Shown here: positions 53,022-61,837 of the stretch, piece after piece
Layout of the letters: each line of letters starts with the position of its first letter
Position numbering within the stretch: position 1 is the first letter of the stretch
DNA from: Gammaproteobacteria bacterium
Lineage (GTDB): Bacteria > Pseudomonadota > Gammaproteobacteria > Steroidobacterales > Rariloculaceae
Length of the DNA stretch: 64,000 nt
NCBI GenBank assembly: GCA_022820625.1
Contig: JAJEFE010000004.1
Coordinates: 36,530-100,529, forward strand
Reading direction: 5' to 3'
Made by a program: the position numbers and the translations under genes
The notes under the pieces: generated by a model
What the model was told of the DNA's origin: nothing
Database searches by the model: none
The model's input: only the letters and a program-made list of their open reading frames with translations

Positions 53022-53612
53022 CTAGTCGCGACCTGGACCGGTGTCCTCCTGACGCTTCAATACGATCTGATACGCAACCACCGCGCCAGCGAATGACATC
53101 ATGATGACCAGAAAGACGCCCGCTTCCACCACAATGCCCGACAGCACTCCGAACAATCCAGCCAGAAATAAAAACAGGAAAAACAGCGCCGAAGTGATGA
53201 GTCCGAACCAGGATTGGCTTTCAGCCTGCAACCTTTGAATCTCGCTGAATCGGAGGCGTTCTTCGGTTGGCTCAAGATTTCGGACAATCCTGCGCAGGAG
53301 CAAGCGGTCAACGATCAAATTGTAGACTCCCCCGAAAACAACGCATCCGAGCAAGAATGCCAGGAGCCAATTGCCTTCATTCGATTGCGAAATCCTGGCA
53401 GCAACCACCCCCGCAACTGGAACTACCACAAAGAAAAGAATCCCAAGGGATATATTCAGGTATCTCTTCAACATTGCCACATCTTCACCGGATGTAATCC
53501 TGTATCCCTTGCGCGGGCTCCACACCCCTCCGAAGACCGGGTGGAAAAATGTCGTTTCCCCCTTTTCGTTGATTCTGAAATTCACTGAGATCATTGATCG
53601 AAAGATATTCAT
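53022..53612 (-). CDS. Integral membrane protein of unknown function; possible immunity candidate
   Basis: 196 residues from ATG 53612. Two hydrophobic hairpins: ISLGILFFVVVPVAGVVAAR with LLAFLLGCVVFGGVYNLIV, and LITSALFFLFLFLAGLFGVL with GIVVEAGVFLVIMMSFAGA. The soluble N-terminus contains FHPVFGGVWSPRKGYRIT. No family recognised. Its codon use looks less GC-rich than the flanks, as in horizontally acquired genes. Adjacency to a peptide-export operon, on the other strand, makes an immunity role conceivable but unproven. Confidence 0.65.
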   Translation of the reverse strand: MNIFRSMISVNFRINEKGETTFFHPVFGGVWSPRKGYRITSGEDVAMLKRYLNISLGILFFVVVPVAGVVAARISQSNEGNWLLAFLLGCVVFGGVYNLIVDRLLLRRIVRNLEPTEERLRFSEIQRLQAESQSWFGLITSALFFLFLFLAGLFGVLSGIVVEAGVFLVIMMSFAGAVVAYQIVLKRQEDTGPGRD

Positions 53613-53899
53613 CGGCTTTCTTCTCTCAACCCTCGTATAGGCACACTCCGTTGATAATAAGCACGTAAAACGTCGCCGTGCATTCCCCAAAAGTGGAGAT
53701 TTCAACCAGAAATGCCCATGGAAACGCTGAAATTGGCGCGACTTCGCACATCGACTCCATTCGCCGCATCGGCACGCATACCGATGCGGATGCCCCTGGT
53801 CGACCGCGGCGCGCCCAATCATCCGCTCCACATCAGCGTTGGTGTATGGCCGGATTCGACCCCGCGGCACAGCGCAAGGAATTGCTCAAGGACTTTCTG
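53613..53899. other. Intergenic stretch without a supportable gene
   Basis: Open frames on both strands lack recognisable domains, good ribosome-binding sites or conserved starts. The stretch (up to the VapBC operator) presumably carries the promoter of the membrane-protein gene. A degraded gene is possible, since one minus-strand frame extends the membrane protein by 86 residues without a plausible signal. Confidence 0.4.
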
Positions 53900-53924
53900 T
53901 TTGACTCATGCTATATGAGTCAAA
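53900..53924. promoter_or_regulatory. Perfect inverted repeat upstream of vapBC, probable operator
   Basis: TTTGACTCAT (53900-53909) and ATGAGTCAAA (53915-53924) are perfect 10-base arms with a 5-base centre GCTAT. The repeat ends 13 bases before the VapB ATG and overlaps where a promoter would lie; a further ACTCAT half-site follows. Autoregulation by VapB/VapC binding to such palindromes is standard. Confidence 0.75.
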
Positions 53925-53937
53925 TAAACTCATTTCT

Positions 53938-54192
53938 ATGACTAAGCGACTGCAAGTTCTATTCGATGACGACGAATACTTGGCGCTCCAGCAGTCCGCC
54001 CGCGAGGATCGAATGACCATGGCCGAATGGGTTCGCCAGGCCTTGCGGCAGGCGCGCCAGCGTCGTCGGCAAGCGGTGGATGTCAAGTTGCGGGCGTTGG
54101 AAGAAGCCTGCCGGCACGAGGGCCCTACGGCGGACATCGAAACGATGCTCGATGAGATCGAACAAGGCTATCTATCCGGTGATTTTCATTGA
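53938..54192 (+). CDS. Ribbon-helix-helix antitoxin (VapB-like)
   Basis: 84 residues from ATG 53938; the upstream in-frame ATG lies inside the operator. The N-terminal ribbon-helix-helix reads KRLQVLFDDDEYLALQQSAR, then MTMAEWVRQALRQARQRRR; the acidic C-terminus (TADIETMLDEIEQGYLSGDF) would wrap the toxin. It overlaps the PIN toxin gene by 14 bases, indicating coupled translation. Confidence 0.9.
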   Translation: MTKRLQVLFDDDEYLALQQSAREDRMTMAEWVRQALRQARQRRRQAVDVKLRALEEACRHEGPTADIETMLDEIEQGYLSGDFH

Positions 54193-54574
54193 CTCGAACG
54201 TTCCCATGTACCTGGTCGGTGCTCCGCATCCAAACAGGGACCATCTGCATGGACTGCTGGATGAGCTAATCCGCTCGCGATCGCGTTTCGTCACCGACGT
54301 TGAGGTCTATCAGGAAATTCTTCATCGGTACACGACCATAAACCGTCCGGACATGATCGATCCCGCTTTTGCCTGCCTGGACGGTATCGCCGACGAAATA
54401 CGGGCTGTCGGCATGGCGGAAATCCGTGCGGCCCGGGCGATACTGGAGTCCGTGGACGGCCTTTCCGCACGGGACGCCCTTCACGTTGCCGTGATGCGCG
54501 TGGCGGGGGTCAGCCGCATCCTGACCTTCGATCGCGGGTTCGACGCCTGCCCCGGCATCGAGCGGCTGAGCTGA
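54179..54574 (+). CDS. vapC: VapC-type PIN-domain toxin
   Basis: 131 residues from GTG 54179. All four PIN acidic residues are present: Asp5 (IFIDSNVPMYLVG), Glu46 (VYQEILHRY), Asp99 (LSARDALHVAV) and Asp118 (ILTFDRGFD). PIN toxins are metal-dependent ribonucleases, often cutting tRNA or rRNA. Intact, in contrast to the remnant at 22749-23063, to which it is not closely similar. Confidence 0.92.
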   Translation: MIFIDSNVPMYLVGAPHPNRDHLHGLLDELIRSRSRFVTDVEVYQEILHRYTTINRPDMIDPAFACLDGIADEIRAVGMAEIRAARAILESVDGLSARDALHVAVMRVAGVSRILTFDRGFDACPGIERLS

Positions 54575-54600
54575 TTGCGCCGACGGGACCACTGCACCGG

Positions 54601-55953
54601 TCAAAACATCAGCGCGGGCAACCACGTAGCCAATTCCGGGCGCAGAAGGATCAACGCCGCCACTCCCAGCATCAGGATCCAGAATGGCACGGAACCGCGG
54701 AATATGTCACCCAGCGTGACATCGGGGTCCGTGACCGAAGATTTAACCGTAAAGATCAAGAGCCCCATAGGCGGCGTCAATAGGCCCGCTTCGATGACGA
54801 TGATGCCGTAGATGGCAAAGGCAATGGGGTCGATACCCGCGGCCGCCGCCAGCGGCACGAACACCGGCACGGTCAGCAGGATATCGGAGATGGAGTCGAT
54901 CAGCGCGCCGAGGAGCAGCCAGATCACCGTCATCAGGACGACGAGTCCCACAGGTGTCAGCCCGGCGCCGGTCACCAGGTCCTGGATGAGATTGATGCCG
55001 CCGCTGACTGCCAGGAGCTTGGCGTACATGGAACCGGCGATCAGCAGGAACATGATGGGCGCGGTGTAGCGGCCGGCGCTGTAGATCGCGTCCATGAACG
55101 CTCTGCTCCGCATGCCGTTTGCGTAGCCCAGCACGAGGCTGCCCAGGGCGCCGAATCCCGCCGCCTCCGTGGGAGTAAAGACCCCTGTCCAGATGCCGCC
55201 CAATACCAGGACCACCAGCCCGACGATGCCGAGAGCACTGACGAGCTGTCGGCCGGGATCTGCCGTATCCCGCCGATCGCCCTTGTCGGCTTCTCGTCTC
55301 CCGGCATGTTCCGTGAGGGGGGCGACGGCCGGAGCCACTCCGGGACTCACTACTGCCTTCAACGCGCAATAGAACACGAACGCCAACCCGAGCAGCAGCC
55401 CCGGTATGACGCCGGCAACGAACAGCGCACCCACTGAGCCCTCCGTCAGTATGGCCCAGACGATGAGCAGCACGCTGGGTGGAATCAGCATTCCCAGCGA
55501 ACCGCTGCCGGCGATGACCCCGAGCGCGTAGGACTTGGCGTAGCCGCTGCGCCGCATTTCCGGATAGGCAATGCGGCTGAAGGTCGCGGCCGAAGCGATG
55601 GCCACGCCGGACACTGCGGCGAATGCGGCATTGCCCAGCACGGTGGCGGCGGCCAGACGTCCTGGCAGACGCCCCAGGGCGCGGTCGCAAAGGCGGTAGA
55701 GGTCCGCTGCCGCACCCGAGCGGCTGATGATCTCCCCCATGAGCATGAAAAGCGGGATCACCGCCAGGGCATGGCTGCGGATGGCGTCGTAGGCGGTGGA
55801 ACCCAGGATGGAAAGGGCGATCTGGAAGTCGCCGTATGCCAGGTAGACGCCGATGACGCTGGCCACGCCCAGGGCGATGCCGATCTGTACGCTCGCCAGT
55901 ATCAGCACCAGCAGGATCGCCAGCGAGTAGAAGATGACCTCGGGTCCCATCAT
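54601..55953 (-). CDS. TRAP transporter large permease (DctM type), system 2
   Basis: 450 residues, about 12 membrane segments. AVIPLFMLMGEIISRSGAA, SGVAIASAATFSRIAYPEMR, LGMLIPPSVLLIVWAILTE and GLLTPPMGLLIFTVKSSV match the system 1 subunit closely. A polar Arg/Asp-rich linker (GRREADKGDRRDTADPGRQ) sits mid-protein. Last gene of a five-gene operon on this strand; overlaps the small permease by 4 bases. Confidence 0.95.
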   Translation of the reverse strand: MMGPEVIFYSLAILLVLILASVQIGIALGVASVIGVYLAYGDFQIALSILGSTAYDAIRSHALAVIPLFMLMGEIISRSGAAADLYRLCDRALGRLPGRLAAATVLGNAAFAAVSGVAIASAATFSRIAYPEMRRSGYAKSYALGVIAGSGSLGMLIPPSVLLIVWAILTEGSVGALFVAGVIPGLLLGLAFVFYCALKAVVSPGVAPAVAPLTEHAGRREADKGDRRDTADPGRQLVSALGIVGLVVLVLGGIWTGVFTPTEAAGFGALGSLVLGYANGMRSRAFMDAIYSAGRYTAPIMFLLIAGSMYAKLLAVSGGINLIQDLVTGAGLTPVGLVVLMTVIWLLLGALIDSISDILLTVPVFVPLAAAAGIDPIAFAIYGIIVIEAGLLTPPMGLLIFTVKSSVTDPDVTLGDIFRGSVPFWILMLGVAALILLRPELATWLPALMF

Positions 55954-56549
55954 GGAACTGGCCTAGACGCTTCGCGCTGCTGATCGGTTTCAGGCCCCTG
56001 TCCGGATTCAAGGCGCTGACTGGTTGCGGGTCGCTGCCCGGCCTCAGGGGTCGGCCCCGGTCCAGGGCTGCTCCGCCCCGTCCAGTCACCATAGAGCAGG
56101 TGCGCATAGACCCAGGCGGCGAAGATCGAAGTCGCCACCACCAGGAAACGCACCGGATAAGTGGGCACCCGAAGCGCGCCTTCGCCTTCGTATTCGCTGA
56201 CGGCAAGTGCCTCGAGCGCCGGCCCCCAGGCGCTGAACGCCGTGCCGATGAAGAATGCCAACCCCAGCACGCAGGCGAGCGTACGCAGCACCCGTTGTGT
56301 GCGCTCGCTCACGGCGTCGTAGAGCAGCGTGCTGCGAATCATGCCGCCCTGGTAGATTGCCAGCGGCAACTGCAGGAACGTGATCGAGACCACGGAATTG
56401 GCGATGATTTCCGTGGCGCCCAGCAGCGGTTGGCTGAAGAGGTAGCGGCCCATCACGTCCACGAAGATGATCGCCGCAAGCACCAGCACCCAGAACGCCG
56501 AAACGACGTGAGTCGTGCGAGCGAGCCGCGCGATCATTGAAGAGCGCAC
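55950..56549 (-). CDS. TRAP transporter small permease (DctQ type), system 2
   Basis: 199 residues from GTG 56549 (ATG four codons later is an alternative). Four helices, with the DctQ block MGRYLFSQPLLGATEIIANS and EYEGEGALRVPTYPVRFLVV, which recurs nearly word for word in system 1 (EYEGEGALRVPAWPTRW). The last 40 residues are a repetitive, polar Pro/Gly/Gln tail not found in system 1. Confidence 0.92.
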   Translation of the reverse strand: MRSSMIARLARTTHVVSAFWVLVLAAIIFVDVMGRYLFSQPLLGATEIIANSVVSITFLQLPLAIYQGGMIRSTLLYDAVSERTQRVLRTLACVLGLAFFIGTAFSAWGPALEALAVSEYEGEGALRVPTYPVRFLVVATSIFAAWVYAHLLYGDWTGRSSPGPGPTPEAGQRPATSQRLESGQGPETDQQREASRPVP

Positions 56550-56610
56550 GGGTGATCCCTGTGCTGAGTCGTCAGGCCGGCCAGCGTCTTGTCCACGGCC
56601 GCCGGACGAT

Positions 56611-57603
56611 TCAGACGTTCACCCAGCCGTCGTCCCTGACCGACTTGGCGATGGCCTCGAGCAAGGCGACGTTACCGACCCGTTCCTCGTCGGTGAATCG
56701 GTAGCTGCCGTTGCCCGCTACCGCGTCGGCCCATTCTTCGAGATTGGCGCGAACCGGATCCTTCGGGTCGAAGGTCTCGCTGTGCTGGACGCCGTCCGTA
56801 CCGCAGGAGATGAGGTGCGTGCGCCCGCCCTCCTGGGGATGGGCATCGTCCCGCGCCTCCACCCAGAGCTTCTCGCCGAAGACGCTGTAGCGTCCATAGT
56901 AGGGCGTAGCCGAGACCGCACCCAGGAATCCGGTGGCGCCGCTGCAGAATCGAATCTGGACGGTGACGATATCGCCCGTGGGCAGGGAGAGCACCCGCTG
57001 GGCTGACTGTGCGCTCACCGCTTCCACCGGTCCCAACATGGAAATGAAGAGGTCGGTGAGGTGCACGCCCATGCCGGTCATGCCGGCGGCCGGGGCCTCT
57101 TCGACCGAGCCGCGCCAGTTGTCGGCGGCTACGGAGGCGAAGATGCTGTGGGAGAAATTCGCTTCGATGTGCATCAGGGTTCCCATCTCCCCCGAGGCGA
57201 CGATCTCCGCGATGGCTTCCATGGTGGATTCATAGCGGCGCTCGTGCCCGACGCCCATGACCAGGCCTGCCCCATTCACCGCGTCCAGCATGCGTTCGAT
57301 GCTGGCGCGGGTGAGCGACAAGGGTTTCTCGCAGAAAATCTGCTTGCCGTGATCTACCGCGGCCAGCACCTGCTCCTCGTGCTGGGAGTGCGGCGTACAC
57401 AGGATCACCGCCTCCACCTCCGGGTCCTCGAGCACATGCCGGTAGCTGTCCGCAAGCGGTATGCCCGTCTCGTCGGAGAATGCCTTGTGCCCGTGTGGAC
57501 TACGGGACGTCAACCGAACAATTTCGATCTTGCCACTGCCCGCCACCGACTCCACCAGATGCCGGCCCCACCAGCCAAGCCCCACCATTGCCGCCTTGAT
57601 CAC
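56611..57603 (-). CDS. Gfo/Idh/MocA family oxidoreductase embedded in TRAP operon 2
   Basis: 330 residues from GTG 57603, with GAGAGGAAAG upstream. Rossmann motif AAMVGLGWWGRHLVESVAGS, the catalytic lysine in IFCEKPLSLTRASIERM, and GMTGMGVHLTDLFISMLG in the C-terminal domain. NAD(P)-dependent. It lies between binding-protein and permease genes of the same TRAP carrier, which argues that it handles the imported substrate. Confidence 0.92.
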   Translation of the reverse strand: MIKAAMVGLGWWGRHLVESVAGSGKIEIVRLTSRSPHGHKAFSDETGIPLADSYRHVLEDPEVEAVILCTPHSQHEEQVLAAVDHGKQIFCEKPLSLTRASIERMLDAVNGAGLVMGVGHERRYESTMEAIAEIVASGEMGTLMHIEANFSHSIFASVAADNWRGSVEEAPAAGMTGMGVHLTDLFISMLGPVEAVSAQSAQRVLSLPTGDIVTVQIRFCSGATGFLGAVSATPYYGRYSVFGEKLWVEARDDAHPQEGGRTHLISCGTDGVQHSETFDPKDPVRANLEEWADAVAGNGSYRFTDEERVGNVALLEAIAKSVRDDGWVNV

Positions 57604-57632
57604 AGCTTTCCTCTCGTTTTGGTTTCCGAAGG

Positions 57633-58790
57633 TTATTCGATGACGTATCGAACCGGCCAATCATAGCCGCTTTGCGTCACCGTCTCGATGTAGGCCGCGA
57701 TCACTTGCGAACCCGGCATGCCGCGGGAGTCGGCATCCTTGGCCATGCGGTCGGGAAAGTCCAGCAGGGACTGCGCCCACGCGGTGCGCACCTGGGCCGG
57801 CAGTTCACGGATCTCGGCGCCGGATGCCCGTAGCATTTCAAGTCCTGCGAACTGCCGTTCGTCCAGCACTCGCGCTGCCTCGGCCTCGTATCCGCGCCCG
57901 ACCTCCAACACGACTTGCCTTACTTCCGGCGGCAGTCGCGCGAGCGTTCGGGTGTTCATGGTCACGACCACGGCGCCGCCCATGGCGCCAAAGCCGACCA
58001 TCGTGTAATACGGCGCCGGTTCATGAAACTTGTACGCTGCGTACGCGGAAGGGAACATCACCCACCCGGAATACACGCCGGTCTGCAGGGACATGTAGCC
58101 GTCCGGCAGCGTGGACTGAACGGGAATGACCCCGGCGAATTCGAGCCAGGGCAGATTCGGCCCCGCTCCGGCGACTTTCACGCCCCTGAGGTCCTCGACG
58201 GACTCCCAGGGAACGCTCGACCCCAGATGGTAGTTGTCCCAACCGTTGATGGCGATGACCGTCTGCCGGTAGTTTTCCTCCAGGTGCTGCGTCAACCACG
58301 GATACGCATCGTACACCTCGCGCGCCACACGCATCGCCAGCTGTGCATCCTGCGGGCCGAACGGAACGAAATACTGAAAGTTGTGCAGGAACAGCTTCGC
58401 GGGTTCAAAGCACGTGCAGTAGGCGCCGATGTCCAGAATCCCGATCTGCACGGCTTCCAGCGTTTCGGCCACCGAGGCGATTGACCCGCCATAACCCTCG
58501 ATGATCCGCAGCTCGTGGTCGGTTTCCTCGGCCACGCGGCGGCGCAGTTCAGGTACCAGATAGTCGCGCAACACGGTGACGTAGACTGTTGCCCCGGCCG
58601 GATGCCCGGAACCGATCCGCAGGGTGAATTGCTCGGCTGACGCGGGCCGTGACGCCAGCACGCCGAGCAGGATCGCGGCAACCGGGAATGCTGCGGCCAG
58701 GAACCCGGGAACCGCTGCGGGAACGGTCCGAAAGCGCCGTCGCCAGGCCCGTATCGCACCCGCCGTCGCAGGATTCGGCTCCGGTCTCAA
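57633..58790 (-). CDS. TRAP transporter solute-binding protein (DctP type), system 2
   Basis: 385 residues if it starts at TTG 58790, which overlaps the upstream stop (TTGA); no ATG or GTG precedes the signal sequence. Signal peptide (FLAAAFPVAAILLGVLASRP), mature start EQFTLRIGSGHPAGATVYVT, DLRGVKVAGAGPNLPWLEF and EPAPYYTMVGFGAMGG. Paralogue of the receptor at 11690-12790 along its full length. The unusual start is the only doubt. Confidence 0.9.
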   Translation of the reverse strand: MRPEPNPATAGAIRAWRRRFRTVPAAVPGFLAAAFPVAAILLGVLASRPASAEQFTLRIGSGHPAGATVYVTVLRDYLVPELRRRVAEETDHELRIIEGYGGSIASVAETLEAVQIGILDIGAYCTCFEPAKLFLHNFQYFVPFGPQDAQLAMRVAREVYDAYPWLTQHLEENYRQTVIAINGWDNYHLGSSVPWESVEDLRGVKVAGAGPNLPWLEFAGVIPVQSTLPDGYMSLQTGVYSGWVMFPSAYAAYKFHEPAPYYTMVGFGAMGGAVVVTMNTRTLARLPPEVRQVVLEVGRGYEAEAARVLDERQFAGLEMLRASGAEIRELPAQVRTAWAQSLLDFPDRMAKDADSRGMPGSQVIAAYIETVTQSGYDWPVRYVIE

Positions 58791-59374
58791 GCCGCAATCT
58801 CCTTGCGGGCGGCGTTCTCGGCGGTAAGCGGGTTGAGCCGGCAGGCTTCGGCCCAACTGATGATGTTCAGCGTACGCACGAAACTGCCGGCGCCCACGTT
58901 TTCCGCGCACCAAAGCCCCAATTCCACGATCTCGGACTCGGAGAAGTGCTCGCGCAGTTCGGCGTAAAAGCCGTCATCGTCCGCACTGGCGATATCGTGC
59001 TTGAGGTGATCTGCGAAGCGCAGCGCAACCTTTTCTCTGGCCGACAGAAGCGGCGAATTCTCGAAGTCCCAAACAGCCTGGATCCGCTCCTCGGTCAACC
59101 CGGCCTCAATGGCTGCCGCCGAGCGCACCGTGCCACAGTAACCGCAGTTATGATCGAACGCGATCTTGACCCGGCACAGTTCCTTCAAATCCCTGGGCAA
59201 CTCGCCCTCGTCGCAGAGTGCCAGCCAGTAACGGTACCAGGCCAGGCCGATGGGGCTTCTGAAAATCACGCGCAACACCCTGGGGTCCGGAGCTTTGGTC
59301 AGTTCGGCGTTGTTGATGTGCTCAAGCGCCTCCGCCCCCAGTTCATCGTCCTTGAGATAGTCCAGTCGAGGCAT
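58787..59374 (-). CDS. Carboxymuconolactone decarboxylase/AhpD-like family protein
   Basis: 195 residues from ATG 59374 (AGGAG six bases upstream; a TTG two codons earlier is not needed). The CMD fold shows FDHNCGYCGTVRSAAAIEAG with a CxxC pair, and VALRFADHLKHD. The histidine that follows CxxC in true AhpD is replaced by Arg, so the peroxidase relay is incomplete. First gene of the TRAP 2 operon, overlapping the receptor gene. Either decarboxylase-type or peroxidase-type chemistry is possible. Confidence 0.88.
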   Translation of the reverse strand: MPRLDYLKDDELGAEALEHINNAELTKAPDPRVLRVIFRSPIGLAWYRYWLALCDEGELPRDLKELCRVKIAFDHNCGYCGTVRSAAAIEAGLTEERIQAVWDFENSPLLSAREKVALRFADHLKHDIASADDDGFYAELREHFSESEIVELGLWCAENVGAGSFVRTLNIISWAEACRLNPLTAENAARKEIAA

Positions 59375-59461
59375 GCGCAACTCCTATGGTCGAGCGAGGG
59401 GTCGGGTCTGGCAGCGGATTTCCGGCGCGCCATTCAGGCTACAGGATATTCCGGAAGCAGC

Positions 59462-60982
59462 CTATAGCCCCACGAGCTCCGCGGCCTCGCCGGTCAGTTC
59501 AACGATGTGCAATCCTGTGTGGGAACGGTCGACGGCGTAGATGTAGCCGCGGTCGTCGATGTCGACGTTGTTGGTCTGGATTGCCGCGTCGCACCTTTCG
59601 ACACCGCCTGTCGATGCGCAAAGTTCAATGGTTGCCTCGGTGGTTTCGGGGATGAAATGGCCCACCTCCACCGGCACGAAGGGATCGCGGATGTCCACGG
59701 CGCGAATGCCGGCATTGAAGTAGGAAAACACCGCCAGCGTCCTGTCGAAGGCCGGGTGGAAGGCATCGTTCACCGAATGCGGCCCGAAGCGGCCGCCACG
59801 TTCGCAGAAGCCGCCGGGTTGGTCGGACACCTGGTAGGTGGACACCGGGTAGGGTTTGTCCGCCTCGGTGATGTCGATCATGAACACCACGTCGCGCGCG
59901 CCCCGACAGTACAAGCCGCCACCGCCCACCTCCGACGGTACGATCAAAAAATCGCGAAGCTCGATACCACCCTCTGCGCCGGGATTCGGGATGGGAACGC
60001 CAAGTGCCGGTTTGGCCGTGTGAACACCCCAGTACGATGGCATGTCGAGCCGCGAGATCTGCGGAAACTGCAGATTCTCCGGCGTGGGTGCGAACCGGTC
60101 TTCCGCATCGGGATCGCCGTTGAGGAACCGATCCTTGTCCAGGATTTGCAGTGTGCCGTTGTTGCCGCTGCCGTAACCGAGGTACATGTAGTCTCCATGC
60201 ACGAACGGCTGGTGCAACCCGGAAATCGAATACTCCGGCATGGGGCCCTCGGCCGTGGGTTCCCAGCCCGCCAGGCCGAAGTCGCGGATGTGTCGGGGCG
60301 CTTCCGGATTGCTCAGGTCAAAGGCCTGCAGCACGCGGGTGACCCGCCAGCCTTCGGGCGTGCCGTTGAAGTAGCCCACGCCCGTCTCGCACTCCCACTG
60401 GATCTTGTGCGTCTCACGGTTCCCCCGGCTTGACTCGGGGCGTGAAGAGATGCCTGTCTCGGCAATGGTGGAAAGGACCTCCGGATTGGCCGGATCGGTG
60501 ACGTCCAGCAACTCGTAGGCGAGTAGCCCGTCGGTGCGCACGGCATAGACCCGGTCCGGGTCGCCCTCAGGCAGGACGTCGCCATTGCAGACCTGAACAT
60601 GTTGCGTGCCGCTGGCTTCTACACCGGTGGGCGGTACGTGTGCGAGCATGGCCGGCGAGGTGGGGTCGGTGACATCCAGGATCGACAGGCCGTTGACCTC
60701 CATCTGCTCCGTCAGCGGGTTGACGGCCTCGCCTGCGTGGTGACCGACGAACAGGATGCGCCGGTCCCCGTAGGCGTGCACGACGGGTTGATAGGCCGAG
60801 CGGGCCTGAAGGTCGTGGTGGCCCAACAGGGCCATGTTCCGCGCCTGGACGTCGCCTGCGACCACGATGCCGCCATCGCCGCCATCGTCCGACGGCGCGT
60901 TGCACGCGGCCATCCAGACGGTGAGAAAGACTACAAGCGCCCGGGAGCTATTCGGGCCGATCCGGAAAATTTTCGTGTTCAT
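59462..60982 (-). CDS. LVIVD-repeat (beta-propeller-like) lipoprotein
   Basis: 506 residues from ATG 60982. A lipobox (VVFLTVWMAACNAP) suggests a lipoprotein, followed by an acidic Gly/Asp linker. Repeats of the form LSILDVTDPTSPAMLAHV, LLDVTDPANPEVLST, AFDLSNPEAPRHIRDF and AVDIRDPFVPVEVGHF are LVIVD units that build a beta-propeller on the cell surface or in the periplasm. A WECETGVGYF region and HSVNDAFHP may bind ligand. Function unknown. Confidence 0.88.
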   Translation of the reverse strand: MNTKIFRIGPNSSRALVVFLTVWMAACNAPSDDGGDGGIVVAGDVQARNMALLGHHDLQARSAYQPVVHAYGDRRILFVGHHAGEAVNPLTEQMEVNGLSILDVTDPTSPAMLAHVPPTGVEASGTQHVQVCNGDVLPEGDPDRVYAVRTDGLLAYELLDVTDPANPEVLSTIAETGISSRPESSRGNRETHKIQWECETGVGYFNGTPEGWRVTRVLQAFDLSNPEAPRHIRDFGLAGWEPTAEGPMPEYSISGLHQPFVHGDYMYLGYGSGNNGTLQILDKDRFLNGDPDAEDRFAPTPENLQFPQISRLDMPSYWGVHTAKPALGVPIPNPGAEGGIELRDFLIVPSEVGGGGLYCRGARDVVFMIDITEADKPYPVSTYQVSDQPGGFCERGGRFGPHSVNDAFHPAFDRTLAVFSYFNAGIRAVDIRDPFVPVEVGHFIPETTEATIELCASTGGVERCDAAIQTNNVDIDDRGYIYAVDRSHTGLHIVELTGEAAELVGL

Positions 60983-61066
60983 ATCAAAGTTATGCCATAG
61001 CCGGGGACGGCGCGCCATTGACCTCGCCGAAATTTAATGAATTTCCTTCCGCTGCCCGAACAAATC

Positions 61067-61792
61067 TCAAACTGGCCTCTTCTCTGCTTGAGCGGCGGGT
61101 TCTTCAAGGTGCTGCGCCAGCGTCCTGGTTGCCTTGCGGGTGATAAAGATGGTCAGGACCAGTGTGGCGATGAGTCCGGCGGCAAACAGTACTGTGCCGC
61201 CAAAACCGGCGTCAAACTCGCCTTCGGCCAGTTCGGTCGCCGACTGCACCGCGGAGCCGATGTAGACATAGAGCACGATCGCCGGCGCCATGCCGATCCA
61301 CGAAGCGAGGACGTAGTCCCTGAAGCGCACCGCCGTGAGCCCGAAGGCATAGTTCAACAGGTTGAAAGGAAACAGCGGAGACAGGCGCGTCAGCAGGACG
61401 ATCACGAATCCTTCCTGACCCGCCGCCTTGTCCAGGGCATCGAACGTACGCCATTGCGCCACCCGCCCGGCCACCCAGTCGCGGGCAAGAAAACGCCCGA
61501 CCAGAAATGCGGCGCTGGCGCCCGCGAGGCTGCCGGCAGAAACCAGCATCGCTCCCACCGGTACCCCGAAGGCGAAGCCCGCCGCCAATGTCAGGATGGT
61601 TCCGGGTACGACCAGCACCGTAGCGGCCAGGTACATGCCGATGAACAGGATCCAGGCGAGATAACGGTGAGATTCCGTCCACATCAACGCGACGGTCAGC
61701 CACTGCCGAACAGGCAGCAATGCCACGGCCGCGAGCATCGCCACGAGAAACAGCGCGAGCAGCAAGGGTTTCGCCGGAACCTTTATGGGCAA
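61067..61792 (-). CDS. TVP38/TMEM64 (VTT/DedA-like) membrane protein
   Basis: 241 residues with six hydrophobic stretches. The SNARE-assoc/VTT core is clear: VPGTILTLAAGFAFGVPVGA, GASAAFLVGRFLARDWV, LTRLSPLFPFNLLNYAFGLT. Such proteins are thought to act in lipid scrambling or envelope maintenance. The start is unclear: TTG 61792 is adjacent to AGGAG; the codon at the ideal distance is ATA (61786). A later TTG at 61765 is possible. Confidence 0.9.
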   Translation of the reverse strand: MPIKVPAKPLLLALFLVAMLAAVALLPVRQWLTVALMWTESHRYLAWILFIGMYLAATVLVVPGTILTLAAGFAFGVPVGAMLVSAGSLAGASAAFLVGRFLARDWVAGRVAQWRTFDALDKAAGQEGFVIVLLTRLSPLFPFNLLNYAFGLTAVRFRDYVLASWIGMAPAIVLYVYIGSAVQSATELAEGEFDAGFGGTVLFAAGLIATLVLTIFITRKATRTLAQHLEEPAAQAEKRPV

Positions 61793-61837
61793 CTCCTATC
61801 GCGGGCGTCCCAACGGGTACAATCGGGTTGATTCAAC

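Noticed and set aside
53613..53870. 86-residue N-terminal extension of the membrane protein
   Set aside because: No ribosome-binding site or signal, Arg/His-rich; ATG 53612 marks the conserved-looking start.
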